Assembly (NCBI RefSeq): GCF_900106975.1
Contig: NZ_FNNU01000001.1
Location: 308,260-372,259, forward strand
Length of the DNA: 64,000 bases
DNA from: Pseudomonas kuykendallii
GTDB lineage: Bacteria; Pseudomonadota; Gammaproteobacteria; Pseudomonadales; Pseudomonadaceae
Reading direction: 5' to 3'
The position numbers were made by a program, and so were the translations under genes. The notes below the pieces were generated by a model that saw only the letters and a list, made by a program, of their open reading frames with translations, did no database searches and was not told the DNA's origin. Shown in pieces: positions 57,928-64,000 of the stretch (position 1 is the first letter of the stretch; the number at the start of each line of letters is the position of its first letter).

Positions 57928-58130
57928 GTTGCACCCGCCCTACGAAGCCAATATGGCCACTCCGGTCCGCTATGGGGGCTTCAGCCCACCGGGGTTCGTC
58001 GATGCCGGGGTGGTGGGCTGAAGCCCACCCTACGCACGCCCCTGCAGGAGCTCGCTCGCGATCAACGCGCCCAAAAGCATCGCCAGCAAGCTGGCGCCTG
58101 CACTCCCGTAGGGTGGGCTTCAGCCCACCA
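57928..58130. repeat. Repeat cluster between rsmE and the sapC-family gene
   Basis: Units of GGGCTTCAGCCCACC and GGTGGGCTGAAGCCCACCCTAC (57976-58033), a CTGCAGGAGCTCGC/GCCAGCAAGCTGGC-type element (58042-58102) and another GTAGGGTGGGCTTCAGCCCACC (58109-58130) lie here. The 308-bp gap holds no gene. Confidence 0.8.
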
Positions 58131-58156
58131 GCACCCGACTCCCCCACGGCCCCCAC

Positions 58157-58185
58157 GAAAAAGCCCCGCATCGCGGGGCTTTTTC
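58157..58185. terminator. Bidirectional Rho-independent terminator
   Basis: AAAAAGCCCCGC and GCGGGGCTTTTT form a 12-bp stem with a 3-base loop. It lies between the convergent rsmE and sapC-family genes, 11 bp from the latter. Confidence 0.85.
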
Positions 58186-58195
58186 AGGCATCGGC

Positions 58196-58933
58196 TCAGT
58201 GCCGGGCGACTTCGCCGCCTTTCTTCTTCAGGTAGTCGTCGAACAGCTGGTTGGTGTTGCCCAGCGACATCAGGTGCGCATAGATCCAGCCGAGGAAGCC
58301 GGACCTGTGCAGATCGAGCACCTGCTCGTCGGCGAGGCCGAGGAACTTCGCCTCGTCCACCGCCTGGAAATCGCTGAGCACGAAGGTTTCGCCGCTGGCG
58401 TGGGTGAGCGTCAGGGTGCGGCTGGAAAGCAGCTGCAGTTCGTTGAGCTTGGCGACGAACAGGCGGGTGCGCTCCATCTCGGCGGTGAAGTTCTGCAGGA
58501 ACTGGATCATCTCGTCGAGGAACTCGCTGTTGCGCCCCTCGGCGTCGAACAGCTCGCGGCCGGTTTCCTCGTTCCAGCCGTCGTAGGCGGCGTCGAAGCA
58601 GACGGTGAAGGTGGCGTCGTCCTGCGCCATGACGAACGGGTAGCGGCGGACGAAGGCCGGGATGTAGGTGTTGGCCTGCCACTGATGCTCGCCGTCGACG
58701 TAGCCGTTATGGCCGTCCTTGAGGCCCAGCAGGGCGATCGGCATGGCCTTGTCGCCCTCGCCGATGAACACCAGCGGGTAATGCCGCGCCGCCTGGAAGA
58801 ACTCCAGCCCGGCCACCGGGACCAGGTGGGTGGCGGCGGCGAATTCGCAATTCTGCGCGGTCCGCAGCTTGAGCGTGCGGTGTTCCTCGCGGTTGAGCGC
58901 CTTGATTTCCTTGTAGAGCAACAGGGTGGTCAT
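58196..58933 (-). CDS. SapC-family protein
   Basis: The 245-residue protein matches the SapC family: FEFFQAARHYPLVFIGEGD-like text, PIALLGLKDGHNGYVDGEHQWQANTYIPAFVRRYPFV and FDDYLKKK at the end. No signal peptide is seen. In Campylobacter the name refers to S-layer-associated proteins; the function in Pseudomonas is unknown. ATG 58933 follows CAGGAGTCATTC. Confidence 0.85.
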   Translation of the reverse strand: MTTLLLYKEIKALNREEHRTLKLRTAQNCEFAAATHLVPVAGLEFFQAARHYPLVFIGEGDKAMPIALLGLKDGHNGYVDGEHQWQANTYIPAFVRRYPFVMAQDDATFTVCFDAAYDGWNEETGRELFDAEGRNSEFLDEMIQFLQNFTAEMERTRLFVAKLNELQLLSSRTLTLTHASGETFVLSDFQAVDEAKFLGLADEQVLDLHRSGFLGWIYAHLMSLGNTNQLFDDYLKKKGGEVARH

Positions 58934-59037
58934 GAATGACTCCTGGGTCGGTGGACGGTCGAGGCGGGAGCGCCCGCCTGAGGGTTCTGACGGTCCTAAC
59001 CATAGCAAGGGTTCCCGCAGGCGAAAGCCGCGCTGCC

Positions 59038-62000
59038 CTACCTGCGCTCCATCCAGTTCACGAACTGCTCGGCGACCAGCGGCCGGCTGAAGTGGTAGCC
59101 CTGGCCCAGCGCGCAGCCGTGCTCGCGGAGGAATTGCAGCTGGCTGGACGTTTCGATGCCCTCGGCGACGCACTCCAGCCGCAGGTTGGCGGCGATCAGC
59201 AGGATGGTTTCCACCAGCAGCAGGTCGCTGGCTTCGCCGTTCAGATCGAGGAAGCTGCGGTCGATCTTCAGCCGGTCCAGCGGCAGCCGCTTGAGGTAGG
59301 TGAGCGACGAATAGCCGGTGCCGAAATCGTCGATGGCGAAGCGCACGCCGAGGGCCTTGAGCTCCTGCATGGCATCGATGCAACGTTCGGCATCCTCCAG
59401 CAGCACGCCTTCGGTGATCTCCAGTTCCAGCGCCGAGCCGGCCAGCCCGTGGCGCTGCAGGCAGTCGCCGACGCGTTGCGCGAAGCCGGCCTGGCGCAGC
59501 TCACGCGGGCTGACGTTGACCGCCATGACCAGGCGCGGCCAGCGCCGGTGCCACTCGGCCAGCGTGGCGCAGGCCTGCTCCAGCACCCACTGGTCGAGTT
59601 CCTGGACGAGCCCGGTTTCCTCGGCCAGCGGGATGAAGGCGGCCGGCTCGATGTCGCCGCGCTCGGGATGATTCCAGCGCAGCAGCGCTTCGACCCCGCA
59701 GACCTCGCCGCTCTCCAGCGCCAGTTGCGGCTGGTACTCCACACGCAACTGATGGCGCGCGATGGCCTGGCGCAGCTCGCTTTGCAGCTGCAGGCGCTTG
59801 TCGATGGCATCCTGCATCTCGGGGGCGAAGAAGTGCAGCGCATTGCGCCCGCCGAGCTTGGCCCGGTACATCGCGGTGTCCGCCTGCTTCAGCGCGTCGG
59901 TGGCGAGCTGCGCGCCGATGGGATGCAGGGCGATGCCGATGCTCGCGCTGGCCGACAGCTCGTGGCCGTCCACCACGCAGGTTTCCACCAGGGACCTGAG
60001 CAGCTTCTCGCCGACTTCGGCGGCGTACTTGGCGGCCGCCTCCGGCTGCGCCGCGAGGCCTTCGAGCAGCACCACGAACTCGTCGCCGCCCAGCCGCGCC
60101 AGGGTGTCCTCGGTGCGCAGGCAGCGCGCCAGGCGCGCGGTGACCTCGCGCAGCAGCGCATCGCCAACCGGATGGCCGAGGCTGTCGTTGACCGTCTTGA
60201 AGTGGTCCAGGTCGATGAACAGCAGCGCGCCGAAGCGCTGCTCGCGCTGTTCGCGGTCCATCGCGTGCTGCAGGCGATCCAGCAGCAGGCGGCGGTTCGG
60301 CAGGCCGGTTAGCTCGTCGCTGTAGGCCAGCCGCTCGATTTCGCGCTGGTAGCGCTGGCGTTCGGAAATATCGGTGATGCTCAGGCGCAGCAGCGGCTGT
60401 TCGCCGCCCGGCAGGCGTACCAGGCGCACCTCGCAGGGCCGCACGCGGCCGGCGCGGTCACGGATCAGCCAGTCGAACACCGGCACCTCGCCGGCGAGTG
60501 CGGCCCGCAGCAGGTCGACCGCGACCGTCTGCGAGGCGCGTCCGTCGGCCTGTTGCGGCGGGCTGAACTCGACCGGCTGGCGGCCGAGCAGTTGTTCGCG
60601 CGGCAAACCGGTGAGCCGCGAGGCGTTGCCGTTGACCTCGACGATGCCGTTCTTCGCATCGAACATCATGATCGCCTCGGGCGCGTGCTCCACCAGCGTC
60701 TGGTAGCGCGCCTCGGCCTCGCGTCGCTCGGTGATGTCGGCCAGCAGCGCCAGGCAGGCCTGCAGGTGGCCCTCGGCGTCGCGCACGGCGCGCAGGCTGA
60801 GGCGGGTGAAGACGACGCTGCCGTCGGGACGAAGGAAACGTTTCTCCATCTCGTAGTCGTCGCGCTCACCAGACACCAGCTCGGCGAACAGCACCGCCTC
60901 GTAGGCCAGGTCGTCCGGGTGGCTTACCTGGCTCCACGGCGCCGCGTGCAGCGCCTCGAGGCTGCGACCGAGAATCTGGCACAGGCGCAGGTTCATTTCG
61001 CGCCACTGCTGCTGCGGGCCGAGCATGGCCATGCCGATCAGCGGGGCCTCGAAGAACAGCCGCAGCCACTCGTCGCGCTCGCGCAGCTGCTGCTCGGCGA
61101 GGCGCCGCGCGCTGACGTCCTGGATCGCGCCATAGATGCGCACCAGCTGCGTACCGTCGCGCTCCACCAGGCCGTTGATGCGCACCCAGCGCGGCGTGCC
61201 GCGGCCGCCGACGAGGCGGGTTTCCAGGTCGAAATCGTTGCCGGAGACCAGCAGCCCGGCCATCGTCTGCTTGAGCAGCTCGCGGCCCTCGGCATCGAAG
61301 AGCCCGAGCACGCGCTGGTAGCTCGGCGGGCCGTCGAAGGCGTCCACTTCGAGGATGCGCAAGCAGCCCTCGCTCCAGAACATGCGCAGGTCCGGGTACT
61401 CCAGCACCCAGCCGCCGATGTCGGCGATGGCTTCGGTCTGCGCCAGCAGGTGAGCCTGGCGCAGCAACTCACCGCGGCGTTCGTCGAGCTCGCGGGAGAG
61501 CCGTTCGCGGATCGTCACGTCCTGCTGCAGCGCGAGAAAATGGCTGACGCCTTCGGCATCGCGAATCGGCGCCAGGGTCAGCTCGTTCCAGAACGCCGCG
61601 CCGTCCTTGCGGAAGTTGCGCAGCACCACCTGGCAGGGCTCACCGCGCTGCAGCGCCCGGCGCAGTTGCTGCATCTGCACCTGCTGGCCGTGGTTGCCGC
61701 AGAGGAAGCGGAAATCCCGCCCGAGCACCTCGCTTTGCGCATAGCCGCTCATCCGCTCGAACTGCGGGTTGCAGTAGATCAACGGCAGGTCGGCGTGCCG
61801 CGCGTCGGCGATGGTCAGGCCCAGCGGCACCGCCTTCAGCGCCTTGTCGCTCATTCCGGGAACCGGCGAAGCCGACGACGGCAGCGCATCGACCGCCGCC
61901 GCGCGCAGCCAGCCGCGGCGCCGCAGCGCGGGGCTGAGGCCGGCCAGCAGCGGAATGCCGAGCACCACCATGAGCAGCCCGCGGGCGGCCCAGTGGCCTT

Positions 62001-62451
62001 CCTTGAACGGTTTGATCGACTGCCACAGGAAGGTCGTCAGCGCCTCCTGGTGGCCACTGACGAAGGTCGCGACGATCAGCGGCAGCACCACGCCCAGGCC
62101 AAGAAACTGCGCCCAGTTGCGCGGGCCGCGCAGCGCGGGGTCGAACGGCCGACCGCTCAGCAGCAGCCAGCCCAGCCCGCAACAGAGCGTTTCCGGAATC
62201 GCCAGGAACGGCGCCCAGGCCCATTCGCCGAGGCTGATACCGCTCACCAGCACGCCGTTGAGATAGACCAGCGGCAGTACCCGCGCGCCCCACCAGAGGC
62301 TGAACACCAGGCCCAGCGCCAGCGACGGATACCACAGCGGCAACGCGTCGGGGCTGCTCCAGGCCAGCGCCGCGGCGCTGGAAAGCAGCAGCAACGGCAG
62401 CGGCAACCAGCGGGTCCAGCCAGGCAGGCGGTCGGATCGGGCGGCGGGCAT
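59038..62451 (-). CDS. Membrane PAS-GGDEF-EAL c-di-GMP signalling protein
   Basis: The 1137-residue protein has a MASE1-like membrane domain (~10-190). At least three PAS domains follow (one around 215-330 with LIYCNPQFERMSGY, and two or three more to ~690). A diguanylate cyclase domain (LGGDEFVVLLEG, near residue 787) and an EAL phosphodiesterase domain (CGVEALLRWNHPERG, near residue 921, and DDFGTGYSSL) complete it. Both catalytic motifs are intact, so it may make or degrade c-di-GMP. ATG 62451 is preferred because CGAGGTCTC precedes it. It stands alone. Confidence 0.92.
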   Translation of the reverse strand: MPAARSDRLPGWTRWLPLPLLLLSSAAALAWSSPDALPLWYPSLALGLVFSLWWGARVLPLVYLNGVLVSGISLGEWAWAPFLAIPETLCCGLGWLLLSGRPFDPALRGPRNWAQFLGLGVVLPLIVATFVSGHQEALTTFLWQSIKPFKEGHWAARGLLMVVLGIPLLAGLSPALRRRGWLRAAAVDALPSSASPVPGMSDKALKAVPLGLTIADARHADLPLIYCNPQFERMSGYAQSEVLGRDFRFLCGNHGQQVQMQQLRRALQRGEPCQVVLRNFRKDGAAFWNELTLAPIRDAEGVSHFLALQQDVTIRERLSRELDERRGELLRQAHLLAQTEAIADIGGWVLEYPDLRMFWSEGCLRILEVDAFDGPPSYQRVLGLFDAEGRELLKQTMAGLLVSGNDFDLETRLVGGRGTPRWVRINGLVERDGTQLVRIYGAIQDVSARRLAEQQLRERDEWLRLFFEAPLIGMAMLGPQQQWREMNLRLCQILGRSLEALHAAPWSQVSHPDDLAYEAVLFAELVSGERDDYEMEKRFLRPDGSVVFTRLSLRAVRDAEGHLQACLALLADITERREAEARYQTLVEHAPEAIMMFDAKNGIVEVNGNASRLTGLPREQLLGRQPVEFSPPQQADGRASQTVAVDLLRAALAGEVPVFDWLIRDRAGRVRPCEVRLVRLPGGEQPLLRLSITDISERQRYQREIERLAYSDELTGLPNRRLLLDRLQHAMDREQREQRFGALLFIDLDHFKTVNDSLGHPVGDALLREVTARLARCLRTEDTLARLGGDEFVVLLEGLAAQPEAAAKYAAEVGEKLLRSLVETCVVDGHELSASASIGIALHPIGAQLATDALKQADTAMYRAKLGGRNALHFFAPEMQDAIDKRLQLQSELRQAIARHQLRVEYQPQLALESGEVCGVEALLRWNHPERGDIEPAAFIPLAEETGLVQELDQWVLEQACATLAEWHRRWPRLVMAVNVSPRELRQAGFAQRVGDCLQRHGLAGSALELEITEGVLLEDAERCIDAMQELKALGVRFAIDDFGTGYSSLTYLKRLPLDRLKIDRSFLDLNGEASDLLLVETILLIAANLRLECVAEGIETSSQLQFLREHGCALGQGYHFSRPLVAEQFVNWMERR

Positions 62452-62648
62452 GAGACCTCGTCGGGGAAATGCCGTATCAAAGCGGCTCCGAACCACGGCG
62501 CGGCAGGAACGGGTTCGAGGGAGTGGCGAAGAAAGCGGGGGCCTAGGCTAATGGGCGGCGCGGAAGCCGTCCAGACAAACCAGAGAGCAAGAATTGCGCC
62601 GTATCGGCGGCGTGATTGAAGGCTGCGACATCGGTACGTCGCGCGCCG

Positions 62649-63962
62649 CTAGACCGCGTCGCGCGGCAGCACCAGCCCCAGCGGCAGGCGAACCCGCGCC
62701 TCCAGCCCGCCGCCGGCACGGTTGCGCAACTCGACGCTGCCGCCATGCAGCGCGGCGATGCGCTTGACGATGGCCAGGCCCAGCCCGGTGCCGCGCCCGC
62801 CGCGGGCCCGGTCGCCGCGGATGAACGGGTTGAAGATCTCGCCCAGTTCTGCCTCGTCGATGCCTTCGCCGCGATCGAGCACGCTGAGCACCACGTAGGG
62901 CGCGGTGAAGTCGTCGGCCACGTAGGCCGCGACCTCGACGCCGTTGCCACCGTGGTTGAGGGCGTTCTCGATGAGGTTGGTCAGCAGACGCTTGATCGAC
63001 ACGCGACGCAGCGGGAACGGCGGTATCCGCTCCAGGCACAGGCGCACGTGCTCGCCGTTCTGGTTGAACGGCGCCACCGTTTCGGCGACCAGCTCGCCAA
63101 GGTCGAGCTGCTCCACCGGCTCGTCGCGGCCATCGCGGATGAAGGCGAGGAACTGGTCGAGGATGGCGTTCATGTCCTCGATGTCGCGGACCATGTCTTC
63201 GGTCAGTTCGGTGTCGCTGTCGAGCAGCTCCAGCGCCAGGCGCAGGCGGGTCAGCGGCGTGCGCAGGTCATGCGAGACGCCAGCGAGCATCAGCTCGCGC
63301 TCGCGCGCCGCCTGCTCGACGTCCTCGGCCATCTGGTTGAAGGCGCGGTAGACCTCGGTCATCTCGCTGGGCGTATCGCCCACCGGCAGGCGCACGCTGC
63401 GGCCCTGGCCGAGCTGGCGGGTGGCGTCGACCAGACGCTTGAGCGGCGCGTTGAGCTGGCGCACGAAGATCCACGCGGCGGCAGTGGACAGCAGGCCAAT
63501 GCCGAGGAACCAGCCGAGCACGCTCCAGATGCGCTGGCCGCGCAGCGGATGTGCGTACATCGGCACCTTGATCCACTCCGGACCGAGCGCCGGCGCGCGC
63601 ACCCACAACGCCGGCGGGCTCTGCACGCGCACCCGTACTTCGGTGTCGGCGCCCAGTTCGACCTGCATCTGCCGCTGGAACACCTCGCTGTAGGGCCAGT
63701 GCTGCTCGCCCGGCGGGAGGATTTCCTGCGGGACGATCTTCAGCCCGGCGGAATCGGCGATCCGCGGACGATCGGCGGAATCCGCCGCCCAGTAGGCGCG
63801 CAGGGTCAGCGCCGCGCCATGGCTGTACTGCCGGTCCACCAGCATGTCCTCGTTCATCATCAGGTAGACCAGGGTCAGCGCCTTGGAGAACAGCACGACG
63901 ACGAGCACCAGCCAGAGGGTGCGGGCGAAGAAGCTTTGCGGGAACCAGACAGGGGTTTTCAT
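62649..63962 (-). CDS. envZ: EnvZ-type sensor histidine kinase
   Basis: This 437-residue kinase has two membrane segments (~15-37 and ~148-168) flanking a ~110-residue periplasmic domain, then HAMP, HisKA (GVSHDLRTPLTRLRLALE) and HATPase (NLIENALNHGG, GTGLGLAIVKRI) domains. The layout and text match EnvZ of Pseudomonas (AmgS), which responds to envelope stress. Its OmpR/AmgR partner would lie upstream on the minus strand, beyond position 64000. Confidence 0.85.
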   Translation of the reverse strand: MKTPVWFPQSFFARTLWLVLVVVLFSKALTLVYLMMNEDMLVDRQYSHGAALTLRAYWAADSADRPRIADSAGLKIVPQEILPPGEQHWPYSEVFQRQMQVELGADTEVRVRVQSPPALWVRAPALGPEWIKVPMYAHPLRGQRIWSVLGWFLGIGLLSTAAAWIFVRQLNAPLKRLVDATRQLGQGRSVRLPVGDTPSEMTEVYRAFNQMAEDVEQAARERELMLAGVSHDLRTPLTRLRLALELLDSDTELTEDMVRDIEDMNAILDQFLAFIRDGRDEPVEQLDLGELVAETVAPFNQNGEHVRLCLERIPPFPLRRVSIKRLLTNLIENALNHGGNGVEVAAYVADDFTAPYVVLSVLDRGEGIDEAELGEIFNPFIRGDRARGGRGTGLGLAIVKRIAALHGGSVELRNRAGGGLEARVRLPLGLVLPRDAV

Positions 63963-64000
63963 GACGGGAAGCCAGAACGGCGCAGCGCCGGTCGCGGGAA

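Overview
The window is a high-GC chromosomal segment from a Pseudomonas. Supporting this are the AmiE/AmiB pair, RhlE, BioA-RsmE, AhcY-MetF behind an S-adenosylhomocysteine riboswitch, an EnvZ-type kinase, and palindromic intergenic repeats built on GTAGGGTGCGC and GTAGGGTGGGCTTCAGCCC. The gene order ahcY-metF ... rhlE ... yceI ... bioA-rsmE recalls the P. aeruginosa lineage. The accessory genes suggest an environmental relative, but I cannot name the species. No tRNA, rRNA, insertion sequence, prophage or CRISPR array is visible.

Region 1 (1-15325) is a short-chain amide/urea module. On the minus strand lie an ABC transporter (urtABCDE type), then a small hypothetical gene, formamidase FmdA, the zinc-ribbon protein FmdB, aliphatic amidase AmiE and the AAA+ protein AmiB. 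Divergent from the transporter is a very large sensor kinase with an NCS1-permease-like domain, a cysteine cluster, a kinase and a receiver, followed by an overlapping LuxR-type response regulator. The same 16-bp palindrome occurs upstream of both fmdA and urtA, so the two operons are probably one regulon. The usual amiC/amiR regulators are absent.

Region 2 (15344-19717) holds an orphan periplasmic binding protein, a BaiN/HI0933-type flavoprotein and a YccS-like FUSC membrane protein.

Region 3 (19859-25814) is a stressosome operon: rsbR, rsbS, rsbT, an ATPase-PP2C phosphatase fusion, a hybrid kinase with an RsbT-like N-terminus, a receiver-first kinase and a GreA/B-like gene. All are tightly packed or overlapping. 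No sigma factor or anti-sigma pair is present, so output seems to run through two-component signalling.

Region 4 (25871-33736) is mostly housekeeping: YgjP-like metalloprotein, single receiver, LigB, cytochrome c', YciA-like thioesterase, a small exported protein, promoter plus SAH riboswitch, ahcY, metF and a second orphan binding protein.

Region 5 (33803-51528) is the most striking part. Sixteen co-directional minus-strand genes, none separated by more than about 80 bp, encode ExbD, TonB, a TonB-dependent receptor, ExbB, a lipoprotein 5'-nucleotidase, Cdd, NupC, DeoC, DeoA, DeoB, DeoD, an S1/P1-fold protein, an endonuclease/exonuclease/phosphatase lipoprotein, a TRZ/ATZ deaminase and two RutR-like TetR regulators. 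A class B acid phosphatase is transcribed divergently from a control region with three perfect inverted repeats. Together these look like a self-contained system to hydrolyse, import and catabolise extracellular nucleic acids or nucleotides, with its own energised outer-membrane receptor.

Region 6 (51786-64000) holds rhlE, yceI-cybB, bioA, rsmE, a SapC-family gene, a PAS-GGDEF-EAL protein and an EnvZ-type kinase whose cognate regulator probably lies just beyond the window.
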